DNA of 43,739 bases from Streptomyces sp. ADI95-17 (GCF_003846175.1 NZ_ML123045.1:250672-294410); one strand, 5' to 3'; shown: positions 23,399 to 36,702, counted from the stretch's first letter. Made by a program: numbers and translations. Notes: a model not told the origin generated them from the letters alone.

Positions 23399-25975
23399 TT
23401 ACACCGTCGCCGCCGCCGCGTCGGCCGTGCGGGCCTTCAGCGCGCGTTCGACGCCCGAGCGGGACTCCGACACCAGGCGGCGCAGGGCCGCGCCCGGCTC
23501 CGCCGAGGCGAACCAGGCGTCCGTGGCGTCCAGGGTGGCCTGCGAGACCTGGAGGGCCGGGTAGAGGCCGATCGCGACCTGCTGGGCCATCTCGTGGCTG
23601 CGCGAGTCCCAGACGTCCTTGACCGTGGCGAAGAACTTCTCCGCGTACGGGGCCAGCAGTTCGCGCTGGTCGGTCTGGACGAAGCCGGTGATGACCGCCT
23701 CCTGGAGGGAGTTCGGCAGCTTGTCGGACTCGACGACCGAGGCCCACGCCTCCGCCTTCGCCTCCTCGGTGGGGCGTGCCGCGCGGGCGGTCGCCGCGTG
23801 GCGCTCGCCCGCCGCCGTCTTGTCACGCTCGTACTCGGCGGCGATCTCGTCCTCTTCGAGGAGACCGGTCGCGGCGAGCCGCTCGACGAACGCCCAGCGC
23901 AGCTCGGTGTCGACGGCCAGGCCCTCGATCGTCTCCCGGCCGTCGAGCAGCGACTGGAGCAGGTCCGTCTGCTGCGGGGTGCGGGCCGTCGCCGCGAAGG
24001 CGCGGGCCCAGGCCAGCTGGTGGTCGCTGCCCGGCTCCGCCGCGCGCAGGTGCGCGAGCGTGGCCTCGGTCCACCGGGTCAGCCCGGCCTCGCGCCACTC
24101 CGGCGCCGCGTACAGGTCCACCGCCAGCTTCACCTGGCGGTGCAGCGACTGGACGACGCCGATGTCCGACTCCTTGCCGATGCCGGAGAGCACCAGGGCC
24201 AGGTAATCGCGGGTGGCCAGCTCGCCGTCGCGGGTCATGTCCCAGGCGGAGGCCCAGCACAGGGCGCGGGGGAGGGACTCGGTGAAGTCACCGAGGTGCT
24301 CGGTGACGACCCGCAGCGACTCCTCGTCGAGCCGGACCTTCGCGTACGAGAGGTCGTCGTCGTTGAGCAGGATCACCGCGGGGCGGGCGGTGCCGGCCGG
24401 GAACGGCACTGTCGTGCGCGCGCCGTCGACGTCCAGCTCGATCCGGTCCGTACGGACCAGCTTGCCGGAGCCGTCGAGTTCGTAGCAGCCGATGGCGATG
24501 CGGTGCGGCCGCAGCGTCGGCTCGCCCTTCGCGCCGGCCGGCAGGGCCGGGGCCTCCTGGAGCACGGTGAACGACGTGACGTGGCCGTTCTCGTCCGTGG
24601 TGATCTCCGGGCGCAGGATGTTGATGCCCGCCGTCTCCAGCCACGCCTTCGACCAGGTCTTCAGGTCGCGGCCGGAGGTCTCCTCCAGTGCGCCCAGCAG
24701 GTCGGACAGCCGGGTGTTGCCGAACGCGTGCGCCTTGAAGTACGCCTGGACGCCCTTGAAGAACTCGTCCATGCCGACGTACGCCACCAGCTGCTTCAGG
24801 ACCGAGGCGCCCTTGGCGTAGGTGATCCCGTCGAAGTTGACCAGCACGTCGTCCAGGTCACGGATGTCCGCCATGATCGGGTGCGTGGAGGGCAGCTGGT
24901 CCTGGCGGTACGCCCATGTCTTCATGGAGTTGGCGAACGTGGTCCAGGAATGCGGCCACTTCGACCCCTCGGCGTACGCCTGGCAGGCGATCGAGGTGTA
25001 CGTGGCGAACGACTCGTTCAGCCAGAGGTCGTTCCACCACTCCATGGTGACCAGGTCGCCGAACCACATGTGGGCCAGCTCGTGGAGGATGGTCTCGGCC
25101 CGCGTCTCGTACGCGGCGTCCGTGACCTTCGAGCGGAACACGTACTGGTCGCGGATGGTGACCGCGCCCGCGTTCTCCATCGCGCCCGCGTTGAACTCCG
25201 GGACGAAGAGCTGGTCGTACTTGGCGAACGGGTAGTCGTAGTCGAACTTCTCCTGGAACCAGTCGAAGCCCTGCCGGGTGACGTCGAAGATCGCGTCCGC
25301 GTCGAGGAACTCGGCCAGCGACGGACGGCAGTAGATGCCGAGCGGGACGGACCGGCCGTCCTTCTCGTAGCTGCTGTGCACCGAGTGGTACGGGCCGACG
25401 ATCAGGGCCGTGATGTACGACGAGATGCGCGGCGTCGGCTCGAAGGACCAGACGTTGTCCTTCGGCTCGGGCGTCGGAGAGTTCGAGATGACCGTCCAGC
25501 CCTCCGGAGCCGTCACGGTGAACCGGAACGTCGCCTTCAGGTCCGGCTGCTCGAAGCTCGCGAAGACACGGCGGGCGTCCGGCACCTCGAACTGGGTGTA
25601 GAGGTACGCCTGCTGGTCGACCGGGTCGACGAAGCGGTGCAGGCCCTCGCCCGTGTTGGTGTACGCGCAGTCGGCGACGACCTTCAGCTCGTTGGAGCCC
25701 GCGACCAGGTGCGGCAGTGCGATGCGCGAGTCGCGGAACACGGCCGCGACGTCCAGCGACCTGCCGTTCAGCTCGACCTCGTGCACGGCCGGGGCGACCA
25801 GGTCGATGAAGGTCTCCGCACCGGCTTCGGCGGAGTCGAAGCGCACGGTGGTCACGGACCGGTAGGTGCCGCCCTCCTGCGCTCCGGAGAGGTCGAGATC
25901 GATCTCGTACGCGTCCACGGTCAGCAGGCGCGCCCGCTCCTGTGCCTCTTCGCGGGTCAGATTCGTGCCAGGCAC
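23399..25975 (-). CDS. pepN: Aminopeptidase N, M1 family (copy 1)
   Basis: An 858-aa cytoplasmic zinc aminopeptidase that removes N-terminal residues from peptides. The substrate motif GAMEN and the zinc site H298-E299-x-x-H302 with E321 (HELAHMW to LNESFA) are intact, and an ERAP1-like C-terminal domain follows. GTG 25975 was chosen because AAGGAG lies 8 nt upstream and the paralogue starts the same way (VPGTNLTREEAQ and VPGENLSRDEAR). It is divergent from mazE across 100 bp. The second copy at 32744-35365 is clearly homologous, so functional overlap is expected. Confidence 0.96.
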   Translation of the reverse strand: MPGTNLTREEAQERARLLTVDAYEIDLDLSGAQEGGTYRSVTTVRFDSAEAGAETFIDLVAPAVHEVELNGRSLDVAAVFRDSRIALPHLVAGSNELKVVADCAYTNTGEGLHRFVDPVDQQAYLYTQFEVPDARRVFASFEQPDLKATFRFTVTAPEGWTVISNSPTPEPKDNVWSFEPTPRISSYITALIVGPYHSVHSSYEKDGRSVPLGIYCRPSLAEFLDADAIFDVTRQGFDWFQEKFDYDYPFAKYDQLFVPEFNAGAMENAGAVTIRDQYVFRSKVTDAAYETRAETILHELAHMWFGDLVTMEWWNDLWLNESFATYTSIACQAYAEGSKWPHSWTTFANSMKTWAYRQDQLPSTHPIMADIRDLDDVLVNFDGITYAKGASVLKQLVAYVGMDEFFKGVQAYFKAHAFGNTRLSDLLGALEETSGRDLKTWSKAWLETAGINILRPEITTDENGHVTSFTVLQEAPALPAGAKGEPTLRPHRIAIGCYELDGSGKLVRTDRIELDVDGARTTVPFPAGTARPAVILLNDDDLSYAKVRLDEESLRVVTEHLGDFTESLPRALCWASAWDMTRDGELATRDYLALVLSGIGKESDIGVVQSLHRQVKLAVDLYAAPEWREAGLTRWTEATLAHLRAAEPGSDHQLAWARAFAATARTPQQTDLLQSLLDGRETIEGLAVDTELRWAFVERLAATGLLEEDEIAAEYERDKTAAGERHAATARAARPTEEAKAEAWASVVESDKLPNSLQEAVITGFVQTDQRELLAPYAEKFFATVKDVWDSRSHEMAQQVAIGLYPALQVSQATLDATDAWFASAEPGAALRRLVSESRSGVERALKARTADAAAATV

Positions 25976-26052
25976 GCGGTCATCTCCTTGGTATGTGACG
26001 TTTCCGGTCATCCTTCCACGTCGCAGGCCTCGGTGGAGTGGCCACAGGCGTG

Positions 26053-26065
26053 CTACCAGCGGTAG
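26053..26065. promoter_or_regulatory. Possible MazE operator overlapping the mazEF -10
   Basis: CTACC-agc-GGTAG is a perfect 5-bp inverted repeat. It overlaps the TAGTAT -10 box (26063-26068) of the antitoxin gene, where an autoregulatory MazE site would be expected. Confidence 0.4.
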
Positions 26066-26075
26066 TATTGGGGGT

Positions 26076-26300
26076 ATGAAGATCAGTGTGAGCCTGCCGC
26101 AGGAGGATGTCGCCTTCGTCGACGAGTACGCCATGAAGACCGAGGCCGATTCCCGGTCCGCGGTGATCCACGCCGCGATCGAGCTGCTGCGTGCCGCCGG
26201 TCTGGAGGCGGAGTACACGGAGGCGTTCGAGGAGTGGGACGCGAGCGAGGACGCCGAGCTCTGGGACCGCACGGTCGGGGACGGAATCGCGGATGCGTAG
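26076..26300 (+). CDS. mazE: MazE-type ribbon-helix-helix antitoxin
   Basis: A 74-aa protein. The N-terminal strand MKISVSLPQEDVAFVDEY followed by SRSAVIHAAIELLRAAGL is a ribbon-helix-helix DNA-binding fold. The acidic C-terminal half (EEWDASEDAELWD) is the usual disordered segment that blocks the toxin. ATG 26076 is preceded by TAGTAT at 7 nt, so the message may be leaderless. Its stop overlaps the toxin start. It is divergent from pepN. Confidence 0.9.
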   Translation: MKISVSLPQEDVAFVDEYAMKTEADSRSAVIHAAIELLRAAGLEAEYTEAFEEWDASEDAELWDRTVGDGIADA

Positions 26301-26640
26301 GGGGGACATCCACCTGGTCGATCTGGAGCCGGCCAGGGGGAGTGAGGCCAACAAGGTCAGACCGGCCGTGATCGTGTCCAACAACGCCGCCAACCGGTCG
26401 GTCGAGCTCAACGGCAGAGGCGTCATCACCGTGGTGCCCCTGACGTCGAACACCGCCCGTGTTCTCACGTTCCAGGTCCTGCTCGGGGCCGACGAGTGCC
26501 GTCTGCCGAAGGACTCGAAGGCCCAGTGCGAGCAGGTTCGGGCCGTCACCCCGGAACGCGTACGGAAGCGGATCGGCACCGTCCCCCGCCGGCGCATGGC
26601 CGAGATCGACACCGCCCTGCGACGCCACCTCGCCCTCTGA
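26293..26640 (+). CDS. mazF: MazF/PemK-type endoribonuclease toxin
   Basis: A 115-aa toxin that cleaves RNA when freed from its antitoxin. The family N-terminus MRRGDIHLVDLEPARGSEAN is followed by RPAVIVSNNAANR, VITVVPLTSNTARV and QVRAVTPERVRKRIGTV, covering the catalytic Arg and Ser/Thr regions. ATG 26293 lies inside the last codons of mazE, giving tight translational coupling. A hairpin shared with the convergent asd gene follows. Confidence 0.93.
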   Translation: MRRGDIHLVDLEPARGSEANKVRPAVIVSNNAANRSVELNGRGVITVVPLTSNTARVLTFQVLLGADECRLPKDSKAQCEQVRAVTPERVRKRIGTVPRRRMAEIDTALRRHLAL

Positions 26641-26659
26641 CGGACACCGAACGCATACG

Positions 26660-26693
26660 AAAGGGCGGCCACCGCACCCGGTGACCGCCCCTT
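26660..26693. terminator. Bidirectional terminator between mazF and asd
   Basis: Arms at 26660-26674 and 26679-26693 pair in 13 of 15 positions around a 4-nt loop, with A-rich and T-rich outer ends. It suits both convergent genes. Confidence 0.8.
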
Positions 26694-26706
26694 CACACGT
26701 CCGGCG

Positions 26707-31234
<4,528 letters not shown>

Positions 31235-31428
31235 CAGCATCCCTGGATATGAAAGAGAGAGTCCGGAATTCGGTACCGGATGACCGCTCACCCTTTCGTA
31301 AATGACAGGGGTTTGTGGAGAGTTGAAGGGGGCGAGATGAGGACATGGCAGAATCCCGCCACCGGTGCTGATGCGCCATCAGGGATGAAGCGGTGGATAA
31401 GTGGCGCCTGTGACCCGCTCCGCCGTTC

Positions 31429-32517
31429 TCAACGGGGCAGGACCGTCACCTGCGCGGCCGGTTCGCGGTAGGCCGCCGCCATCAGCGCCGTACGCACCAC
31501 GACCGCCTGCTGCTCGCCCGCGTCGCGGAGCTTCTTCGGTGTGAGGTGGACGACGGTGATGCCCAGCCGCTCCAGGTGCTCCCGCCGGGCGGCGTACGCG
31601 GACCACTGGGCACCCTGCTCCTCCCGGTGCCGGCCGTTCCCGGACCCGCCGCGCCGCGGCGCCCGGGTGTCCAGCTCCACGGCGACCGCCTGCTCGGGCC
31701 AGTAGGCGTCCACTCCGCCGAGCAGGGGGCCGCCGGGCAGCCTCAGCTCCACGTTCCACAGCGGCTCAGGCAGGTCGTACGTCCGCACCAGGTCGTAGAG
31801 CCGGCCCTCCGCCACCGCCCGGCCCTCGGCGAGGAAGGAGTCGACGGCCGCCACCACCTGGGGCCGCCCCAGCAGCTTGGCGCGGCTCAACTCGGCTACC
31901 ACGACAGCCGGTTCGCAGTGCCCGCCGCGCACCGCCTCGATGAGCAGCCCGCGTACGGCCAGGGGGTCCCCGAGCCCGGCGATCGCATCCGCGAGCGCCC
32001 GCTCCACGGGGGCCACGGGCAGGCCGCGCAGCTGCTCGGCGCGGGGCGTTCCGGCGGAGCGCACCAGGCGTACGTACCCGACCGAGCGCAGCCGCCGGGT
32101 GCGCGGCACCAGCACGTCGACGGCGTCCGCCGGTGCGGGCGGCGGGGCGGCGGCGAACCCGTGCAGGGCGAGCGCGGCGAGCCCGGTGATCATGGCCTCG
32201 CCGTACCCGGACTCCGGGTCCGCCGCCTCCGGGCCCGGCTGCGCCGGTACGCTGCGGCGGCCGGAGGCCGGTGGCCGGCCGGCGTACAGCAGGGCGGCGC
32301 GCAGCCGCTCCTCGCCGGTGGGCGGCTCCGGGTGCAGTACGTACACACCGGGCAGCGGCCGCTGCCACGGCCCGCCGTCCCCGCAGCGCGCGGCGGCCTC
32401 CGCGACGGACACGCCCCGCATCTTCAACTGCGCTGCGGACAGCACGCGTTGGCGGAGATCGACGGTGTTGCGTGGGTGGCAGGGGGAGGCCGGGGAGGCT
32501 GGGGTGTTCTGGGTCAT
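31429..32517 (-). CDS. AbiEi-like/DUF559 nuclease-fold protein
   Basis: A 362-aa soluble protein. The N-terminal part (about 20-75: RQRVLSAAQLKMRGVSVAEA, PWQRPLPGVYVLHPEPPTGEE) resembles the winged-helix domain of AbiEi-type antitoxins. The C-terminal part (about 255-345) resembles DUF559, a Vsr-like PD-(D/E)XK fold: GGVDAYWPEQAVAVELD then RREHLERLGITVVHLTP. The catalytic Lys equivalent is Asp in ELD, as is common in DUF559. There is no AbiEii toxin partner beside it, so it is not a complete toxin-antitoxin pair. Function is uncertain; actinobacterial genomes carry many such solitary genes. Confidence 0.75.
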   Translation of the reverse strand: MTQNTPASPASPCHPRNTVDLRQRVLSAAQLKMRGVSVAEAAARCGDGGPWQRPLPGVYVLHPEPPTGEERLRAALLYAGRPPASGRRSVPAQPGPEAADPESGYGEAMITGLAALALHGFAAAPPPAPADAVDVLVPRTRRLRSVGYVRLVRSAGTPRAEQLRGLPVAPVERALADAIAGLGDPLAVRGLLIEAVRGGHCEPAVVVAELSRAKLLGRPQVVAAVDSFLAEGRAVAEGRLYDLVRTYDLPEPLWNVELRLPGGPLLGGVDAYWPEQAVAVELDTRAPRRGGSGNGRHREEQGAQWSAYAARREHLERLGITVVHLTPKKLRDAGEQQAVVVRTALMAAAYREPAAQVTVLPR

Positions 32518-32680
32518 GTTCCGGGGTATCCCGCACGGCGTGGCGGCGCTAACCCCTGTTACACGCTCGTCGACAATTCAGGACAACGCCGTCCTAAAGT
32601 ACGTACGTTCGACGACCGAAAGGCCCGGCCCGGCCCCTTTCGACGGCCGCGCGGGCCGGCGCGCGGGCCGGGAGCCGGGA

Positions 32681-32737
32681 GGGGCGGGACCGGGGAGGGG
32701 CGGGACCGGACACGCCGACCCCTCCCCTCCCCGCCCC
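32681..32737 (-). terminator. Probable terminator of the second pepN
   Basis: Arms 32681-32700 and 32719-32737 (G-rich and C-rich) pair with about two irregularities around an 18-nt loop, a few bases beyond the stop of the second aminopeptidase gene. The low complexity of the arms makes it less certain. Confidence 0.5.
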
Positions 32738-32743
32738 GCGTCC

Positions 32744-35365
32744 TCAGATCCCGGCCGCTGCCGCGGCCTCCGCCGCGCCCGCGTCGCACGCCTGCGCCCG
32801 CAGCGCCCGCGCCAGGTCGTCCCGGGCCTCAAGCACCAGCCTGCGCAGCGCCGGGGCCGCGTCCGCGTGGACGGACAGCCATTCGTCCGTCGCGGCCAGC
32901 GTCGCCGGGTCGTCCTGAAGCGCCGGGAACAGGCCCTTGACCACGATCACCCCGATCTGGATCGACCGCTCGGCCCAGACCCGCTCGATCGCGTCGAAGT
33001 ACTTGCCCGCGTACGGCGCCAGCAGCTCCCGCTGCGACGACTGCGTGAAGCCCGCGATCGTCGCCTCGACCAGCGCGTTGGACAGCGCGTCCGACTCCAC
33101 GACGCCCGCCCACGCCTGCGCCTTGACCGCGGCGGAGGGCCGCGAGGCCAGGCACCGCACCTGGTGCCGCTTGCCGGACGCCGTGTCGTCGCGGGCCAGT
33201 TCGGCATCGATGGCCGACTCGTCGGCCACCCCGTGCGAGGCCAGCGGGGACAGGAACGCCCACCGCAGCTCCTGGTCGACGTCGAGCCCGTCGATCCGGG
33301 CCGAACCGTCCAGCAGCCCCGACAGCAGCCGGAAGTCCGCCTCCGAATCGGCGACCGACGCGAAGAACCGCGCCCACGCCAACTGGTGCTCGCTGCCCGG
33401 CTCGGCGACCCGCAGCTCCCGCAGCGCGCCCTCGGCCAGCGCCCGGCCGCCCTCCTCGCGCCACCCGGGCGTCGCGTACTGCGTGAGCGCGGTCCGGGTC
33501 CAGGCGTGCAGCATCTGGAGCACGCCGATGTCGGACTCCCGGCCGGCGAAGGCCAGCACCAGGGAGACGAAGTCGCGGGCCGGCATCAGCCCGTCCCGGG
33601 TCATGTTCCACAGCGCGGACCAGCACAGCGCCCGGGCCAGGGGGTCGGTCATGTCGCCGAGGTGCGCCCGCAGCGTGGCCAGCGACGCCTCGTCGAAGCG
33701 GACCTTGCAGTACGTGAGGTCGTCGTCGTTGACCAGGATCAGCTCGGGCCGCTCGGCCCCCGCCAGCTCCGCGACCACCGTGCGCGGCCCGGCCACGTCG
33801 ACCTCGGCGCGGGCGTAGCGCACCAGGTCGCCGTCGACGGCGCGCCGGTACAGGCCGACCGCGACCCGGTGCGGCCGCAGCTCCGGGTGCGACTCGGCCG
33901 CCTCCTGGAGCACCGCCAGCTCCGTGATCCGGTCCGCCGCGTCGTACGTCGCCACCGGGGTCAGCGAGTTGACGCCCGCGGTCTGCAGCCACGACCGCGA
34001 CCAGGCGGCCATGTCCCGCCCCGAGGTCTCGGTCAGCACCGACAGCAGATCGCCCAGCTGTGTGTTGCCGTAGGCGTGCTTCTTGAAGTAGCGCCGGGCG
34101 CCCTCCAGGAACGCCTCCCGCCCCACGTACGCCACCAGCTGCTTCAGCACCGAGGCGCCCTTGGCGTACGTGATGCCGTCGAAGTTCAGCTTGGCGTCCT
34201 CCAGGTCACGGATGTCGGCCGTGACCGGGTGGGTGGACGGCAGCTGGTCGGCGCGGTACGCCCAGGACTTGCGGTTGTTGGCGAAGGTGATCCAGCCGTT
34301 CTTGAAGCGGGTCGACTCGACCATCGTGAAGGCGCCCATGAAGTCGGCGAACGACTCCTTCAGCCACAGGTCGTCCCACCACTGCATGGTGACGAGGTCC
34401 CCGAACCACATGTGGGCCATCTCGTGCAGGATGACGTTGGCCCGGCTCTCGTACGCCGCCTGCGTCACCTTGCCGCGGAAGATGTACTCCTCGCGGAACG
34501 TGACACAGCCCGGGTTCTCCATCGCGCCGAGGTTGTACTCGGGCACGAACGCCTGGTCGTACTTCCCGAACGGGTACGGGTAGTCGAAGTTGTCGTGGAA
34601 GAAGTCCAGGCCCTGCTTGGTGATCAAGAAGATGTCGTCCGCGTCGAAGTGCCGGGCGAGGCCCTTGCGGCACATCGCGCCGAGCGGGATCTCCAGCGTC
34701 GTGCCGTCCTCGAAGGTGCGGCTGTAGGAGTCCGTGACGTAGTGGTACGGACCGGCGACGACCGCCGTGATGTACGTGGAGATCGGCTTCGTCTCGGCGA
34801 ACCGCCGGACCTCGCCGTCCCGGGACTCCTCGGCCCCGTTGCTCCGGACCGTCCAGCCCTCGGGCGCCGTCACCTGGAACCGGAAGGGGGCCTTCAGGTC
34901 GGGCTGCTCGAAGTTCGCGAAGACGCGGCGCGAGTCGGCCGGCTCGTACTGCGTGTAGAGGTAGACCTCGCCGTCCTCCGGGTCGACGAACCGGTGCATA
35001 CCCTCGCCGGTCCGGCTGTACGCGCACTGCGCGTCGACCACCAGGGTGTTGGCACCCTCCGGGAGGTCCTCCAGCGCCACCCGGGTGCCGTCGAAGACGG
35101 TGGCGGGGTCGAGCGGCCGCCCGTTCAGCGTCACCGCGTTCACGGCCGGCGCCACCAGATCCGCGAAGGTCGACGCCCCCGCCCGCGCGTTGCGGAAGCG
35201 GATCGTGGTCACCGAGCGGAAGGTCCGCGGACCGGAGGCGGCGTCCCCGTCACCGTCGGGCCCATCCACGGCGGAACGCAGATCGAGTTCGACCTCGTAA
35301 CCGTCGACGGTCAGCAGCTCGGCCCTCACGCGGGCCTCGTCACGGGACAGGTTCTCACCGGGCAC
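32744..35365 (-). CDS. pepN: Aminopeptidase N, M1 family (copy 2)
   Basis: An 873-aa zinc aminopeptidase paralogous to the one at 23399-25975. It has GAMEN in YNLGAMENPG, zinc site H314-E315-x-x-H318 with E337 (HEMAHMW to LKESFA), and the ERAP1-like C-terminal domain. GTG 35365 was chosen because AAGGAG lies 7 nt upstream; a GTG two codons earlier is too close to that site. It differs from copy 1 by a Gly/Asp-rich insert near residue 35 (DGPDGDGDAASG). It is divergent from the FrnE-like gene, the same pairing as pepN and Rv2466c in mycobacteria. Confidence 0.96.
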   Translation of the reverse strand: MPGENLSRDEARVRAELLTVDGYEVELDLRSAVDGPDGDGDAASGPRTFRSVTTIRFRNARAGASTFADLVAPAVNAVTLNGRPLDPATVFDGTRVALEDLPEGANTLVVDAQCAYSRTGEGMHRFVDPEDGEVYLYTQYEPADSRRVFANFEQPDLKAPFRFQVTAPEGWTVRSNGAEESRDGEVRRFAETKPISTYITAVVAGPYHYVTDSYSRTFEDGTTLEIPLGAMCRKGLARHFDADDIFLITKQGLDFFHDNFDYPYPFGKYDQAFVPEYNLGAMENPGCVTFREEYIFRGKVTQAAYESRANVILHEMAHMWFGDLVTMQWWDDLWLKESFADFMGAFTMVESTRFKNGWITFANNRKSWAYRADQLPSTHPVTADIRDLEDAKLNFDGITYAKGASVLKQLVAYVGREAFLEGARRYFKKHAYGNTQLGDLLSVLTETSGRDMAAWSRSWLQTAGVNSLTPVATYDAADRITELAVLQEAAESHPELRPHRVAVGLYRRAVDGDLVRYARAEVDVAGPRTVVAELAGAERPELILVNDDDLTYCKVRFDEASLATLRAHLGDMTDPLARALCWSALWNMTRDGLMPARDFVSLVLAFAGRESDIGVLQMLHAWTRTALTQYATPGWREEGGRALAEGALRELRVAEPGSEHQLAWARFFASVADSEADFRLLSGLLDGSARIDGLDVDQELRWAFLSPLASHGVADESAIDAELARDDTASGKRHQVRCLASRPSAAVKAQAWAGVVESDALSNALVEATIAGFTQSSQRELLAPYAGKYFDAIERVWAERSIQIGVIVVKGLFPALQDDPATLAATDEWLSVHADAAPALRRLVLEARDDLARALRAQACDAGAAEAAAAAGI

Positions 35366-35433
35366 GGGCACACTCCTTTGTGTCACGTTCGAATAGTTTT
35401 GATCCTCCCATGCCACCACTCGGCCCGGCATAC

Positions 35434-35461
35434 GGGAATGGCCGGTGCGCCCCGGGGCGTT
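35434..35461 (+). promoter_or_regulatory. SigR-type promoter of the FrnE-like gene
   Basis: GGGAAT, 19 bp, then GTT matches the SigR/SigH thiol-stress consensus (GGAAT-N18/19-GTT). It ends 37 bp before the ATG of the FrnE-like gene. Confidence 0.7.
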
Positions 35462-35498
35462 CTGGCGGGCAGATGCGATGGCCCTTATGAGGAGAGAC

Positions 35499-36146
35499 AT
35501 GTCTGACAACAGCACGGCGACCAGCAGGACCCCCGTCGATTTCTGGTTCGACCCGCTCTGCCCCTGGGCCTGGATGACCTCCCGCTGGATGCTGGAGGTG
35601 GAGAAGGTCCGCGACGTCGAGGTCCGCTGGCACGTGATGAGCCTGTCCGTCCTCAACGAGGACAAGATCGACGAGCTGCCCGAGGAGTACCGCGAGCTGC
35701 TGGAGAAGGGCTGGGGCCCGGTCCGCGTGGTGATCGCCGCCCAGCAGAAGCACGGCGACGAGATCGTCGGCCCGCTGTACACCGCGCTCGGCACCCGCTT
35801 CCACAACCAGGGCGAGGGCCCCACCCGCGAGGCGGTCGTGGGGGCGCTCCAGGACGTCGGCCTGCCGGCCGAGCTGGCGGACTTCGCGGACTCGGACGTG
35901 TACGACGCCGAGCTGCGCGCCTCCCACAAGGAGGGCATCGACAAGGTCGGCCAGGACGTCGGCACCCCGGTCATCGCCGTCCCGGGCGCGGACGGCGAGC
36001 AGATCGCCTTCTTCGGCCCGGTCGTCACCCCCGCCCCGAAGGGCGAGGAGGCGGCAAAGCTGTGGGACGGCACGCTGCTGGTGGCGTCGATCCCCGGCTT
36101 CTACGAGATCAAGCGGACCCGGACCCAGGGGCCGATCTTCGACTGA
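35499..36146 (+). CDS. FrnE/DsbA-family mycothiol-dependent nitroreductase-like protein
   Basis: A 215-aa thioredoxin-fold protein of the DsbA/FrnE group, very similar over its length to mycobacterial Rv2466c, a mycothiol-dependent reductase. Shared stretches include FWFDPLCPWAWMTSRWMLEV, EKVRDVEVRWHVMSLSVLNE, GVRWGPVRV-like GWGPVRVVIAAQQ, DVGTPVI, AFFGPV and the end FYEIKRTRTQGPIFD. The active site is C21-P-W-A24: the resolving Cys of CPWC is Ala, so it can only act through one thiol plus mycothiol. ATG 35499 follows GAGGAGAG. A SigR-like promoter lies upstream, which fits a role in thiol oxidative stress. Confidence 0.92.
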   Translation: MSDNSTATSRTPVDFWFDPLCPWAWMTSRWMLEVEKVRDVEVRWHVMSLSVLNEDKIDELPEEYRELLEKGWGPVRVVIAAQQKHGDEIVGPLYTALGTRFHNQGEGPTREAVVGALQDVGLPAELADFADSDVYDAELRASHKEGIDKVGQDVGTPVIAVPGADGEQIAFFGPVVTPAPKGEEAAKLWDGTLLVASIPGFYEIKRTRTQGPIFD

Positions 36147-36702
36147 CCTGTACGGGGCGGTGCGGGCTCTGGCAGCTGCCGGGCCCCGCACCGCCCTCGT
36201 TGTCCTTGTCCACTTCGAAATCGCCCAGATGCAGCGGGGGCCGCGGACCGGGCTCCTGCCACCCGAGCAGGGGCGGCAGGAGATCACCCATCCCCTTCGG
36301 CCAGATCGTCTCCCGGGTGGCCGCCAGCTCGTCCACCGTCCACCAGCGATGGCCGTACCGGGCCTCGTCGGTCTCCACCCGCATCGCCGCCACCTCGGCG
36401 GCGGTGACGCGGGCCACGCGGTATTCCTCGTACTGGTCGAAGCCCTGACCGTCCACGCCGAACAGTGTGTTCCGGGTCCACACCACCGGCCCCAGCCGGT
36501 CGGCCGACAGACTCAGCGCGGTCTCTTCCCGTACCTCGCGCAACGCGGCCCGTACGTAGTCCTCGCCGTCCTCGACCCCGCCGCCGACGGTGAACCACCA
36601 CCGGGCGCCGTCCCGCCTCGGGTCCCTGCCGCAGAACAGCAGCAGCCGTTCATACCCGTCGATCAGCAGCACCCGCGATGTCCACCGCTTCCGAAGTCCC
36701 AT
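36109..36702 (-). CDS. Nudix hydrolase
   Basis: A 197-aa hydrolase of nucleoside diphosphate-type substrates. The Nudix box is complete: G41-x5-E47-x7-REVREET (55-61). ATG 36702 is preferred over TTG 36711, which lies further inside the MFS gene. Its start lies inside the 3' end of that gene (53-bp overlap), so it is co-transcribed. The C-terminal 35 residues are low complexity and read through the end of the convergent FrnE-like gene (38-bp overlap) and a hairpin. Substrate unknown. Confidence 0.88.
   Translation of the reverse strand: MGLRKRWTSRVLLIDGYERLLLFCGRDPRRDGARWWFTVGGGVEDGEDYVRAALREVREETALSLSADRLGPVVWTRNTLFGVDGQGFDQYEEYRVARVTAAEVAAMRVETDEARYGHRWWTVDELAATRETIWPKGMGDLLPPLLGWQEPGPRPPLHLGDFEVDKDNEGGAGPGSCQSPHRPVQVSRRSAPGSGSA
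36155..36196 (+). terminator. Terminator of the FrnE-like gene inside Nudix coding sequence
   Basis: GGGCGGTGCGGG and CCCGCACCGCCC form a perfect 12-bp stem, with an inner GGCAGCTGCC palindrome. It begins 8 bp after the FrnE-like stop, on DNA that also encodes the Nudix C-terminus on the other strand. Confidence 0.75.

Noticed and set aside
25866..26075. N-terminal extension of the MazE frame
   Set aside because: It would run antisense over the start of pepN and lacks a ribosome site; the RHH domain starts at 26076.
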